From Hydrangea macrophylla (Eukaryota; Streptophyta; Magnoliopsida; Cornales; Hydrangeaceae): DNA of 64,000 bases. Under the pieces are notes generated by a model. It had not been told where the DNA came from. It searched no databases and saw only the letters and a program-made list of their open reading frames with translations. The translations under genes and the position numbers were made by a program. The stretch is taken from the NCBI GenBank assembly GCA_033977485.1, contig CM066991.1:128297999-128361998 (forward strand). Reading direction: 5' to 3'. Shown in pieces: positions 1 to 11,543 of this stretch (position 1 is its first letter; every line of letters begins with the position of its first letter).

Positions 1-1052
1 GGCCAATCTGATTGTACTTGCCATAGAATTCACCTTTGCGATCAGACCTTACAATTTTAATAGTTTTGCTTAATAGTGTCTCTACCTCAATTTTAAAAAT
101 TTTGAAATTTTCAAGTGCAGCGAATTTATCATTAATGAGATAAAGATAGTCATAACGTGAGAAATTATTAACAAAAGACCACTGATATCAGTATGAATGA
201 TGTCACTACGAGTTAACCCTAATTATTTGGTTTTAGTCATTTTATCTTTGGTACAATCAATGCAAATAATTGGGGCATCCGAGTCAAGGGCATCAAGAAT
301 ATTTTCCTTGATTAAACGGTTAATGCCTAAATGCCTATACCAAAGATCATATGAAGTATCTTGAGTTAAAACTATTTTCTTGCCATAAGAAGAAACAATC
401 AAAGACTTATTATTAGGTAAAACATTCAAACGATATAACCCATTGGAAAAAAAAAAAAAAAAAAAGAGCCATAACCTATAACAAGAGAATTAAAGCTCAA
501 CTCAATTTTCTTATTGCCAAAAGAGAAAGAATAACCACGTTCATCTAAACTTGAAATAGAGATCAAATTATGTCTGACGGTACATAGAAAATGTTATCTA
601 GGACAAAAATAGAATTTGGTCCTAAAGGTAAAGAAACCGATCCTATCATCTCCGTTTCCGACATAGAGTTAAGATAGAATTGACCGCAGAAATATTCATT
701 TCCGACAGAAAGAAAAAATACAAACTACTGTATAGAAAATGCATTGAGTCCATGATAGAATTACAATAGATAGAATATTTTTCACAATATAATGCGAGTC
801 CTTGGTACATCATCATAAAATCACCTTTAGGCAGAATTTATAATACGTTATAAAGTCCTCCGTTTTCTTGTCTAAATCTTTTAATGTCCTACAATATAAT
901 ACGAGTCCTTGGTGCATCATCATAAAATCACCTTTAGGCAGAATTTATAACATGCTATAAGGTCCTCCATTTTCTTGTCTAAATCTTTTAATGTCCCATA
1001 ATATAATGTAAGTCCTTGGGTCCATAACCCACAGGTCCCAGGATCGAAACCT
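1..1052 (-). pseudogene. Ty1/copia gag-pol remnant (integrase start, GAG-pre-integrase, protease end)
   Basis: Read on the minus strand, the left edge encodes an integrase-core stretch (RSDRKGEFYGKYNQIG-like) that continues outside the window. Upstream of it, 223-429 encodes a GAG-pre-integrase segment with LWYRHLGINRL and a Cys pair (CIDC). About 430-720 gives a degraded protease/pre-integrase linker with stops and a poly-A insertion near 449-465. Almost no gag remains between the primer site at 1053 and the protease, so gag is deleted or replaced by a 108-bp repeat. It is a dead 5' half of a copia element oriented leftwards. Family assignment rests on motif recognition; lineage not determined. 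Confidence 0.8.
784..1020. repeat. 108-bp tandem repeat, about 2.2 copies
   Basis: The segment starting CAATATAATGCGAGTCCTTG (784) recurs at 892 and, partly, at 999 (offsets 108 and 107). The first two units are nearly identical. It lies in the leader/gag region of the left-edge copia remnant, next to its primer binding site. Confidence 0.85.
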
Positions 1053-1066
1053 GGCTCTGATACCAA
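1053..1066 (-). other. Primer binding site of the left-edge copia element
   Basis: The minus strand reads TTGGTATCAGAGCC, the usual plant copia PBS complementary to initiator tRNA-Met, two bases after an LTR end in TCTAACA. It fixes the element's orientation (5' LTR on the right, internal region to the left). Confidence 0.9.
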
Positions 1067-1068
1067 CT

Positions 1069-1370
1069 GTTAGATTAAACATATTAAAAACATAGAACAC
1101 AAAAATCGATTTACATACCTGAATTCGTTATTTAGAATTTAGGAGAAGATGCTAGTTAAAGAATGGGCTAGGGCTTCCACTCCTTGCTCTCTTCCTATAT
1201 CGCCGTTCACTTGATGGAAAAATAACGTACTTAAGAGAGGAGAGGGGACCTAACCCTGATTTATATAGAAACTCAATTGGGCCTTTCCATCACAGGCCCA
1301 TAAAACCCAAAATAGGTTTTACTAATCGGGTCATAAAAGTCCATATCCCATATAATTAAGGTGCTCCCCG
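1069..1370 (-). repeat. 5' LTR of the left-edge copia element (right end approximate)
   Basis: The plus strand begins TGTTAGATTAAAC right next to the PBS, so on the minus strand the LTR ends in TCTAACA. A TATA-like box (minus TATATAAA) lies near 1261-1268. The outer boundary cannot be fixed because the partner LTR is outside the window. By comparison with the 408-bp LTRs at 42633 and 53217 the LTR could extend to about 1470, and a TTAACA at 1643-1648 is another possible end. Confidence 0.45.
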
Positions 1371-1470
1371 CATATCCATTTAAGCTATGATTTTTAACCC
1401 ATTTTTTATAAAATGAAATAATAGTAAATGAGCCCAAAATCTCACACGTGAATCCCACCAGAAGAGACAT

Positions 1471-2361
1471 ACACACATTATGATGTTTGTGCCTTTGTGA
1501 ATTGTGTTTGTGAGATTAATTTGTGCCCAAAAACTTACTCTTTTCGAAAATTCTAAAATCTGAACTAGTCTAAGATAGAACAAAAGTTTAGATAGGTAAG
1601 TTTATTTCTAGACTGACTTTATATGTAAACTAGTTGTTTGATTAACAACACGAAGAGTTTGTTTGGGAAAGAAAATAACCAGTTTCATGGTTCATAAGTG
1701 AGTTGGTTCTATAAATATGGTCGGCCATCAACACAGGGGCGGGATCCAAAAGGGAGTTTGAGCCCTCCCCCTCTCCCTAGATTTTAGTAAATTTGATATA
1801 TATACCCTTAAAAAATAAAAAATATACTTAACCCCACTCCCACTCCCGAAATTTTAAAAAATCCCCTGTTTTTTTAGTAGCTGACTTTTTGTGTTGGTTT
1901 TTATAGCATTAATTTATATAATCCCCACAAGAATACATATAAATAGACCCCAAAAAATCATCTAGGGGGCGCTGTAACCCCCTAAACTCAGTCTCTCTGC
2001 CCCTACCTAGACAAACATTTAAGACGAGGGCCTTTGAATAACGACGGTTCGAGGACAGCGCCCCCGAAGTCAAAAAAAAAATACGGCCTATTTATACATA
2101 TTTGCAAGTAAAGTTTTATATCATATACGTAGTTTTGATTTGTTAGTCTTTTTGGCCATTTTAAGTATTGAGAGGTTTTATGATTGTAATCCTTATTCCA
2201 ATGCACAAGTCTTTGGACACAAACACTTACAAACAAATTTCACAAACATAGTGGAATTCCTCTATGGCAAGTGGGTTCCAACAACTTTTACCCAAAAATT
2301 AACCCAACCACCTAACCCACCTTGGTTTATCCTGCCTTTTTCTCTCCCTCTCTAACAGTAA

Positions 2362-2364
<3 letters not shown>
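1471..2364. other. Intergenic, no gene seen
   Basis: No supported gene. A CAGGGGCGGGATCC stretch near 1734 and a TGCCCCTA near 1999 look weakly like hAT termini, but no 8-bp target duplication was found. Short ORFs here are frame shadows. Confidence 0.5.

Positions 2365-2411
<47 letters not shown>
2365..2411. repeat. (TC)n microsatellite
   Basis: Uninterrupted TC dinucleotides followed by a short TG run. No gene begins just downstream. Confidence 0.95.
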
Positions 2412-2419
<8 letters not shown>

Positions 2420-3769
2420 TATACACGATCTTACTCCCAACTGCTTATCTCTTTCTACCACTCTCTCCCTCTCCCACCATCATCGGAATCCCCCTCCCCT
2501 CCCCTCGCCGACCGATGACGACTCATCCTCTCCGAGCCCTTGAAAATCCAACAACTGAGCCCAAATCAGAAGCGTCTTCAAGAGAGGGCAGGACTGGAGA
2601 AAGTTTAATTAATTTTAAACTTCTTCTCCACTGGCAAGCATTTTTGTAATTCTACATGTGCTCATATTATCACATTTATTTGTATAATAAAAGCTTATCG
2701 TTGATGATTATTTATAAATTTTGGACTAACTTCAATTAATTTAGGTTGAGCTAACTAGGAAAGTGAGAAGAGAAATATTGAGTAAAATATTTAATAGAAT
2801 TTTAGTGTTAAATACCTCATATTGAATTGTTTGTATTTAAAACCCATCCCGTTTTTTATTTTGCCTAAAACTCCTTTATTAGTATAACTTAATCATACTA
2901 ACTCCTTTGACCTAATTAACTGACTGATACATGGACCAAAATACCCCTACACATTCTTGTAGAGTCAAACAGAGAGAGGGACGTTAGAAAGAGAGAGAAT
3001 GCAGTGTATGGTTTAGATATAAACGAGAGAAGGAGGCGATCGACGATAACCATCATCGCCCCCACCGACAACTAACATCATCCCCCACTGACCACCGCCA
3101 TCGCCACCACTAGCCACTCTATCTCGCACCATCGACGACTGTAATCGCACTTAGAGACAGAGAGAAGACCGAGAACCAGAGGTGAGATTGTCGACAACCA
3201 CCATAGCCTCCTCCTGTCACTGCCACCGGCCGCCATCACCTCACGGAAAAAGAGATCTGAGACTGAACTTGCTAGAAAAGAGATCTGATGCTGAACTTGG
3301 CGAATCTCCACCGCCATAATCGTCGATCAATTAAGTAGCATAGTTGTTTCTACCAAAGATAATAGATATAAATTATACAGTGAACACTGATATATATATA
3401 TATGTATATACACACCTAGTGAAAATGAATCGCAAAATTAGGGCAAAAAATGTAAATATCAGGGCGTAAACCAACATCAAATCCGCCATGGATATGAGCT
3501 TTGTTGCCAATTTTGCATGTGAATGGGACTGATCAGAGACAGTTGATAAGAACATAAATAAAGAAGACTCAATGTTGAAGTTTGATTGCTTGTGATCCTA
3601 TATGGTAACCTGAGGTGAACAAGTCAAGTCAGACCTCCTCAAATTGGTTTAGGCCTTGTTTGGTAAAGGTTAACTTTTGAAGATTTGTCCATGTCGTGGT
3701 TAATCAAATTAGTGGGTTTGATCTTAGGCTTAGTTTGGTAAAAGGTTTTCTGCATTGCTTGTTGTGTCA
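2412..3769. other. Intergenic, no gene seen
   Basis: Pyrimidine-rich then purine-rich segments (about 2950-3320 has many CACCGCCATC-like simple repeats). The open frames on both strands are short and low complexity. Nothing recognised. Confidence 0.5.
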
Positions 3770-3893
3770 AATTTATAAATTTCACATAATTATATTTGTA
3801 AAATTATGTGAAATTTACATTTCATATAATTATCTTTAAAAAAGTTATTTAGGGCTTGTTTAGTCATTTTTTTTTACTTTTTGCGTAGCTATA
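3770..3893. repeat. Left part of a TTATGTGAAATTTCACATAA palindrome cluster
   Basis: Copies of AATTTCACATAATTAT and ATTATGTGAAATT occur here and continue at 9016-9370. The LTR element at 3894-9015 was inserted into this cluster, as its CTATA target duplication shows. Confidence 0.75.
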
Positions 3894-5388
3894 TGATGTT
3901 GTCAAAATCAAGTTCTTATTTAACCCTATTAAAACGTAGTACAATGGAAATAGGGTGTCGAGTCCATAGGGATTGATACAAGAACAACGTTTGGGAAGTT
4001 TAGAAACTAATTATAATGCTAAAAAGAAAGAAGTAAGAAAAGATGACAAAAAGGAATGAAAATGACTTTACGTCTTGCGGCTTTTTGTTTGGTTTTTTGA
4101 GGAGAAAATGATAAATAAATACTAATCTAAAAAGCAATAGGTTGGGATCATTCCCCCCATCTTGGGTCACAACAAGATGAAATGGACTAGTGTTTCAAGC
4201 ACATTCTAAGGTAACAATGAGTGCATCTATGTGAAAGATGAAGGAAGCTTTGAGATTTCTATAGAAACGGATTTGAAGCTAACGCTTGACTATCAAGGAT
4301 GCATGACATACAAGATGAAGCATCTATGACTTCTAATCCGAATGATTTGTCCACCCTACACTAACTAATCTACTTGGTGGACAAATCACCTATGAAGCCT
4401 TCAAAAGATAGTATTTAAAACCCAAGAGTTTGAATAATCAAAGATGCTTGACATCAAAGATGAAGACCCCAAGTTATAAATCCCACACACAACATTTATC
4501 AAACACATGGAGTGCAAAACACAAGGTTACATAATATTCCATATGAAATACATAGGGTAGGATTCAAAGTCTAAGTTATGACAATCAAAAATGCAATACA
4601 AAGAAGATAAAGCCCCTAGTTTTGAATCCTACACAAATGAACCCTAGAAATGCTACAACACTAAATCCAAGAGTTCATGATCCACAACCTAAGTAAATCT
4701 AACTAATAATAGAAATCATAGCAATATCATCAAAAGAGAAGAGATAGAAAATATACCTAGCCATTAAAACCTCAATCCAAGCTTCAAATTTATACAAATG
4801 AATAAGAAATGGAAGGGAACCCAAGTGGGTTCCCAAAAATGAGAAAAGAAGAAGAATAAGAATAAAAATAAAAATGCAAGATCATATCCCTAACAAAAAT
4901 CATCTCTTTCTATTTATACAACCCACACTCAATGTCAAACTTGTAAATACAAAAGGGGGAAAAACTGCAGGGGCGGATCGATCCCAGGCAAAATGCCGGA
5001 TCGATCCGCTATTCCAAAACGTAAGCAGAATCTTTGTCCAAAATCGCGAATCGATCTGCGTATAAAATCCGGATCGATCCGACTTTGCGAGAAGATGTCT
5101 CCAGGTCCTGGGGAAGCAGCGGATCGATCCGCCTTTGTGCCCGGATTGATCCGGCCTTGCTGAATGGTGATTATTGCCCATTTTATGAGGTGAGAACCAA
5201 AATACTTAGTTCCAACATCAACCAAGATCCCAAAATCTACAAGAAAGAGATTTTATTAACGAAAAAGTTAACAACAACAAAAACAACAAAAGTACAATTT
5301 ATCCATTAAATCTCCCAGTATAAGTGATAATTCGTGTCCAATAAGGGTAAAATCATGAAGTTAAGAATGCAATATTGGACACGATTCA
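3894..5388 (-). repeat. 3' LTR of the non-autonomous element
   Basis: 1495 bp, nearly identical to 7494-9015. On the minus strand it starts TGAATCGTGTCC and ends GACAACATCA. A TATA box (minus TATAAATAG) lies at 4911-4919, just downstream of the palindrome cluster at 4974-5154. Confidence 0.92.
4974..5154. repeat. Six CGGATCGATCCG-type palindromes (left LTR copy)
   Basis: Copies of the palindrome CCGGATCGATCCG or near variants occur at about 4974, 4996, 5046, 5069, 5119 and 5141. They sit in the U3 part of the LTR, roughly 55-235 bp upstream of the minus-strand TATA box. Their position suggests a promoter or enhancer role, but that is inference. Confidence 0.85.
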
Positions 5389-5399
5389 CACCCCCCAAC
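5389..5399 (-). other. Polypurine tract next to the 3' LTR
   Basis: The minus strand reads GTTGGGGGGTG directly before the LTR start TGAATCG. A longer 16-bp match, CACACCCCCCAACTAG, occurs again inside the element at 7108-7123. Confidence 0.75.
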
Positions 5400-7472
5400 T
5401 AGCATGTTGTTAATCTCTTAGCAACAAAGCTAAATACCAAGAGATTTAAGAATAACCTTGCACAATAATTATTTTAAATGAAAGATAAACCGTTTTCGTG
5501 GGGAACACGATTGCATTGAGCATATGCAACAAGCCATTAAACCTCTAGGTTACCCGTAGAGGCGGAGTGTTATCTCCGAAGGGTTCTTGGAATGATACCC
5601 ACAAACATTTTATTTCCTCATGATAGTTGCCCACTATCTAACTGTGACACTCAACATAGTCCCAAATTTTTTTAAAAGATTTTAGCACATGACACGCAAA
5701 TCCAAAAAGTTCTCAAACTATCAAGATTATTAAATAAACTTCATTAAGCTCAATCTTGGATGCGTGTGTGGTGTGAAGTGCATAACTACAACTATCAAGA
5801 AGATGGCAATGCTTTCATAATCCGAATTTCGTTTAAACGCGCTTCAACTCAATTCTCACTGGTATTACACTCTAAAAATGAATCACTCGGAATGGTTAAT
5901 ACACTCGGGACATGTGGGCAAAAAGAGTAATAGAAATAGATACCAAAGCCACGCACATGCCAATGATGAAATACATAAGCATGAAAAACGAGTAAAAATT
6001 AATCTCATGAAAGATACCATTCACTAGAGGATGTGGAATAACTCTAACTACTTGTCATGATCGACTCAAACTCCGAATCACACAAATTGAGAATCAATTA
6101 GGGCCTTGAGGGAGTTGTAAAGTGGGAAAAAAGTCATGAGGTGAAGGACAAGGGAAAATGAAGTGAGATGTTTGGGTACAAACTCGGGATTTATTGGAAT
6201 GCATGGATACAAATAACCATAAGAGATGAATCATCCACAAATATTTCTTTGAAGCTCAAAAAGAGAAGTACAATTGATTATGAAGCTTTTTTTTCTTTCT
6301 TTTTTTTTTTTTTTTTTTTAAATTCTTTTACTTTACATATTTTTTTTAGCTTCTTTTCTTTTCTTTTTCTTTGTACTCTCACAACCACATGATTCAATCT
6401 CTTTTGCAACCTTACAAACACAATCTCATGCCAAGAAATCCCAAAAATGTAATTCAAACGCGGATATGGAAGATGTATGGTTAAGTGAAGGAAGGGTATA
6501 TGTGGTTGAGGGTAGAAATGGTGAAATGATCCTAAAATTACTTCCTCGGACAATGTGATTCTTTGTTCTCCACTACAATGGCAAGCAAACAAGAATTTTA
6601 CATTCCACCAAAGAATTCCTCTAATGAACAATCAAAACAAGAAGATGAGATTATCTACGACTTATGTATGTTTTTCAAAAAAGAGAGAATTGAAGTATGT
6701 AACACTCAACAATGGAGAAAAGGATCTAAAGCTCTCAAGGGTAAAGTATCCACATATGTTTTAAACGATTTTCGGGTAACAATTGCATTAAATATCATCC
6801 TAATACAAGTAGTCATACAATGTGCTCGATAATCCAAGATTTGAACTTCATAAAATTTACTATAATCAAGATAGTTATAGAACTAATGGGATTCAACAAG
6901 TGACGCATACCAATATCGAATGAAAACTCAAGACAAGCGTGATCGCTCGGCATTAGAACGAAGCAACTATACTAAAATCATTGGAAACTATTTTTTAATT
7001 TAAATTAATTTTCTTTTAATTATCTTTTCTTTTATTAACAATCAAAACATGCTTGGAGAATTAATGGCAAGAAGAAAATGGAACATCAATATGATGGGTG
7101 AATATCCCACACCCCCCAACTAGAACATTGCATTGTCCCTAATGTAAATGATTCGAAATAAGGACAAAAATTAGTAGGGATAGAGTGATATCACCAACAA
7201 ATTGAGCGATCCCCGATAAGCACAAAAATGATGTTCCTGCACATGAATCACTATCGAGAACATCAAGCAAATAAAAGAAGAAAATAAAAAGAAAAACCAA
7301 AACACAAAAGAAATGAAAATGGAATGGTAAGGAGATGATGCGGATGAATTTGAAGGTTAGAATGTTGCATCTACCACTAGTCCAACATGCAAAAGATAAA
7401 TAATATTCCTTTAAAAGAGGTGTTCTAGAAAGTTTGGCAAAACAATCATACTTTGCATTACTATACTATGGC
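5400..7472 (-). other. Non-coding interior of the LARD-like element
   Basis: About 2.1 kb between PPT and PBS. It includes a poly-T tract at about 6289-6321 and a second PPT-like copy at 7110-7120. No zinc knuckle, protease, RT or integrase motif is seen in any frame. Confidence 0.8.
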
Positions 7473-7490
7473 TCCCCGGCAACGGCGCCA
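7473..7490 (-). other. Primer binding site of the LARD-like element
   Basis: The minus strand reads TGGCGCCGTTGCCGGGGA, the conserved PBS downstream of 5' LTRs in Athila/Tat elements (commonly assigned to tRNA-Asp). It is separated from the LTR by three bases. Confidence 0.88.
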
Positions 7491-7493
7491 TTT

Positions 7494-9015
7494 TGATGTT
7501 GTCAAAATCAAGTTCTTATTTAACCCTATTGAAACGTAATACAATGGAAATAGGGTGTCGAGTCCATAGGGATTGATACAAGAACAACGTTTGGGAAGTT
7601 TAGAAACTAACTATAATGCTAAAAAGAAAGAAGTAAGAAAAGATGATAAAAAGGAATAAAAATGACTTTGCGTCATGCGGCTTTTTGTTTGATTTTTGGA
7701 GGAGAAAAGGATAAATAAATACTAATCTAAAAAGCAATAGGTTGGGATCATTCCCCCCATCTTGGGTCACAACAAGATGAAATGGACTAGTGTTTCAAGC
7801 ACATTCTAAGGTAACACTTCATTGTGGCATATTATCAAACACAATGAGTGCATCTATGTGAAAGATGAAGGAAGCTTTGAGATTTCCATAGAAACGGATT
7901 TGAAGCTAACGCTTGACTATCAAGGATGCATGACATACAAGATGAAGCATCTATGGCTTCTAATCCGAATGATTTATCCACCCTACACTAACTAATCTAC
8001 TTGGTGGACAAATCACCTATGAAGCCTTCAAAAGATAGTATTTAAAACCCAAGAGTTTGAATAATCAAAGATGCTTGACATCAAAGATGAAGACCCCAAG
8101 TTATAAATCCCACACACAACATTTATCAAACACATGGAGTGCAAAACACAAGGTTACATAATATTCCATATGAAATACATAGGGTAGGATTCAAAGTCTA
8201 AGTTATGACAATCAAAAATGCAATACAAAGAAGATAAAGCCCCTAGTTTTGAATCCTACACAAATGAACCCTAGAAATGCTACAACACTAAATCCAAGAG
8301 TTCATGATCCACAACCTAAGTAAATCTAACTAATAATAGAAATCATAGCAATATCATCAAAAGAGAAGAGATAGAAAATATACCTAGCCATTAAAACCTC
8401 AATCCAAGCTTCAAATTTATACAAATGAATAAGAAATGGAAGGGAACCCAAGTGGGTTCCCAAAAATGAGAAAAGAAGAAGAATAAGAATAAAAATAAAA
8501 ATGCAAGATCATATCCCTAACAAAAATCATCTCTTTCTATTTATACAACCCACACTCAATGTCAAACTTGTAAATACAAAAGGGGGAAAAACTGCAGGGG
8601 CGGATCAATCCCAGGCAAAATGCCGGATCGATTCACTATTCCAAAACGCAAGCAAAATCTTCGTCCAAAATCGCTGATCGATCTGCGTGTAAAATCCGGA
8701 TCGATCCGACTTTGCGAGAAGATGTCTCCAGGTCCTGGGGAAGTAGCGGATCGATCCGCTTTTGTGCCCGGATCGATCCGGTCTTGCTGAATGGTGATTA
8801 TTGCCCCTTTTATGAGGTGAGAACCAAAATACTTAGTTCCAACATCAACCAAGCTCCCAAAATCTACAATAAAGAGATTTTATTAACAAAAAAGTGAACA
8901 ACAACAAGAACAACAAAAGTACAATTTATCCATTAAATCTCCCAGTATAAGTGATAATTCGTGTTCAATAATGGTAAAATCATGAAGTTAAGAATGCAAT
9001 ATTGGACACGAATCA
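7494..9015 (-). repeat. 5' LTR of the non-autonomous element
   Basis: 1522 bp, followed by the CTATA target duplication. It carries the palindrome cluster at about 8602-8785 in the same positions as the left LTR. Several palindromes are damaged by C-to-T or G-to-A changes (for example GGATCAATCC), as expected from deamination of methylated CpG. Confidence 0.92.
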
Positions 9016-9370
9016 CTATATTTGTAACATTATGTGAAATTTCACATAATTAGATATGTGAAAGTTTATATGCTGGATTGAATTTTATTTAACTTTTTCT
9101 TTTCACTCATTTTTCATACCAAGTTATGTGAAATTTCACTTAACTAGATATGTGAAATTTTAAGTGAAATTTCACATGCTGGAGTGAATTTCACATAACT
9201 TTTTCTTTTTAGATTTTTTTTATATACAAATTTCACATAACTAGTTATGTGAAATTTCACATTACTTTTTCTGTTCACAAATTTCACATAACCAGTTATA
9301 CGAAATTTCACATAACTGGTTATGTGAAATTTCACACGACTTTTTCTGTTCACAAAATTCACATAACTTT
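9016..9370. repeat. Cluster of TTATGTGAAATTTCACATAA palindromes
   Basis: At least seven copies of GTGAAATTTCAC or half-sites with ATAACT/AGTTAT flanks, interspersed with TTTTTCTGTTCAC spacers. The apparent 81-residue ORF on the minus strand (9144-9389) is only this repeat translated. Confidence 0.8.
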
Positions 9371-9716
9371 TTTTTCCCCAGAATTTCATAGCAACAATGG
9401 TACTTGTTTGATAGATCTCGTCGAGTAGATTCTGAATATAAATTTTACAAAAAAATGAATTCTGGATTGAAAGTTCTGATTTTTTTTAAGTTTTCAAAAC
9501 AACTTAGGAAGTCAGGTGTGAGTGACCACATATTAGAAATGTTAAATGAGCATCTATACGTGCTGATGTACAAAGGAGGGTTACTTTCGTCCAAAAATTA
9601 TTAGAGAAGTTTTCACTTAAATTAAAAACGGGATGGTCTTTTAACCAAAAAACTCCATTATTTTAGATTTTTGATCAAATGCCCCAATATTTAATATGGT
9701 CTAATTACAATGGTGA
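9371..9716. other. Intergenic, no gene seen
   Basis: A 66-residue ORF at 9404-9604 on the plus strand has no recognisable motif and no gene context. Nothing else is seen. Confidence 0.5.
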
Positions 9717-9725
9717 ATATACATT

Positions 9726-9814
9726 GAGTAAAGATTGAGACACACCCAAAGACACAACTTTTGGGACACAACCTCCCAAAAGTTGTGTCTTTGGGTGTGC
9801 CTCAAGTATTACCC
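9726..9814. mobile_element. 89-bp foldback MITE, 9-bp target duplication
   Basis: Starts GAGTAAAGATTGAGACACAC and ends with the inverse GGTGTGCCTCAAGTATTACCC. The arms pair across GACACAACTTTTGGGA. Flanked by ATATACATT at 9717-9725 and 9815-9823. Nine-base duplications point to the Mutator superfamily. Confidence 0.88.
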
Positions 9815-9823
9815 ATATACATT

Positions 9824-10292
9824 ACATGCATTTAATTTTTCAATGTCTGTGTGGACTCAATTACAAATAGATCAATATAATATATATGGAAATTTTATTT
9901 TTGGTTCTACTCAGTATTTTTCGATGCCCTTCTGACGAGCAAAAAATAAACAAATTATGGGGCTACGTGGGGCCGCCTATAGCCATGGCTGACCGTATCT
10001 ACAAACTCAAAGTATTTGGTGAGTATCAATTTATTGTATAGGAGCCTGTGCTCGCTCTAATCATATAAAAATATATTATAAAGTGGAATCAGACGCCTAG
10101 CACATGGCGGCTCTATGATTTTCACTTTTCTATATATTTTTTGTTTTTTTTCCTATGTTTCTATATCTAGAACTAATACAAACACATATATGTGTAATCT
10201 CTATCTTTTTTTCTTCTTTTTTTTTCCTTTCCTTTTCTCTATCAATTTCCTTAGTTTTCACCCTCTCTTTCTATCTCTCATATATATATATA
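9824..10292. other. Intergenic, no gene seen
   Basis: Pyrimidine-rich stretch near 10115-10290 gives low-complexity ORFs only. It ends in a TA run that is the Helitron target. Confidence 0.5.
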
Positions 10293-10304
10293 CTAGTAAT
10301 AACC

Positions 10305-10320
10305 CGTGCCCGTGGGCACG
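10305..10320 (-). other. Helitron 3' terminal hairpin
   Basis: Seven-base perfect stem CGTGCCC/GGGCACG with a 2-nt loop, 8 nt from the terminal CTAG. It is the usual rolling-circle termination signal of Helitrons. Confidence 0.82.
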
Positions 10321-11543
10321 AATCGGGAAAAAAAAATTCAATACTTTAAAAGATCAAACCCGTGTGATGTTTAAGTGAAGAAAAAAAAGAGAGAAAAGTA
10401 TGAACATAAAGTTACATAAGTGATAGGAAACACCGAGTGTGAGAAGTTGTGGTAGGGGAGAAATTATGGTAGTGCCGTTCATGTAGTGGCCTGATTATCA
10501 GTCCAATACATTGCACAAAAATATCACCGTTGTGGAAGTAGCATTTGGTCAATGGCAAGTTCCTACAATTGACTTGCATTTTTCAATGATTAAATCACAT
10601 ATTTTTCATGATTACTTATGGACTCTAAAATTGTTGTCAAACTGGCCTATACATGTCCATTAAAAAAACTGGTCTAAATATGACTATTCAATGCATGCAA
10701 TTGGAGCGGACTTTCACTTCATTGTTTCCAATTCCCAATGAGTGTGCATTATACATAACAATGTATAGACCAAAATGCAGAACAAATACACCATGAATAA
10801 ATCAAGATCAATAAAATTGAGAATTACAACCCTAAATTCTCTCAATGAGCAACTGGGATGATTTTTGCTTCGCCACCAATGAGTAAGAGACGGACGACCA
10901 CCAATGAGTGGAGAGAGAGAGAGAGAGATATTTACGTGAGAGGGGATATGGAGAGAGAGATATGTGTGATATGGGAAGTTTATCTTCAAATATTTCAGTT
11001 TTGAAAAAATCAGTCCAATGATTTGTGTTTTGTATTTACTATAGATATGCATTTCTTCAAATTCAAATTAATTAAGGGAATTCCTTTTTTTGCTAAAAAA
11101 AATCAGTCCAATGATTTAGTTTATCTCCCAAGATTTGTGTTTTGTATTTACTAAAGTTGACAATTTTGGATATAGACATGCATTTATTCAAATTCAAATT
11201 AGTTTAAGGAATTCCTTTTTTACTATTTACCCCATACATTGAGTAAATGTAGTGTAAATAGCAAAAATTGTGGTGGGAGAGAGTGAGTAAAAAATAAATG
11301 AACCAAATATGACTATTCAAATTAATCATGGAAATTCTTTCAAAAAAAAATTAGTCATGGAAAGAGAGAGAGATAAGATACCCAAATTAGTGAGTTGGGT
11401 GAGAGAAAATAATTGTGAGGAGGTGGAAGAGAGAGGATTTATTGAAGAGAGGGTCACTGGCTCTGCGTGGAATTACCCAAATAAATTATCATGGCCATAT
11501 TGGCTAGTATTTGTTGGTGCGGTTTTATAAAGAGTCTTTATTG

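Larger units (their letters stand above)
3894..9015 (-). mobile_element. Non-autonomous LTR retrotransposon (LARD-like, Tat/Athila-type primer site)
   Basis: Two long direct repeats (3894-5388 and 7494-9015) begin TGATGTTGTC and end in ATTCA or AATCA. They are flanked by the 5-bp target duplication CTATA at 3889-3893 and 9016-9020. A minus-strand PBS TGGCGCCGTTGCCGGGGA sits 3 bases inside the right LTR, and a minus-strand polypurine tract abuts the left LTR, so transcription runs leftwards. The 2.1-kb interior has no gag or pol homology and no long ORF. The PBS type is known from Athila/Tat gypsy elements, so this is probably a large retrotransposon derivative mobilised by such an element. 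The left LTR lacks about 27 bp (near 4216) that the right one keeps. Confidence 0.9.

Noticed and set aside
1734..2008. hAT element with CAGGGGCGG ends
   Set aside because: Ends only partly match and no 8-bp duplication.
2322..2649. Ser/Leu-rich ORFs around the TC repeat
   Set aside because: Low complexity, no conserved motif.
4935..5225. 96-residue minus-strand ORF conserved at 8562-8852
   Set aside because: It is the palindrome cluster translated; conservation follows from the two LTRs being copies. No domain or start context.
9144..9389. 81-residue minus ORF
   Set aside because: Made of GTGAAATTTCAC repeats.
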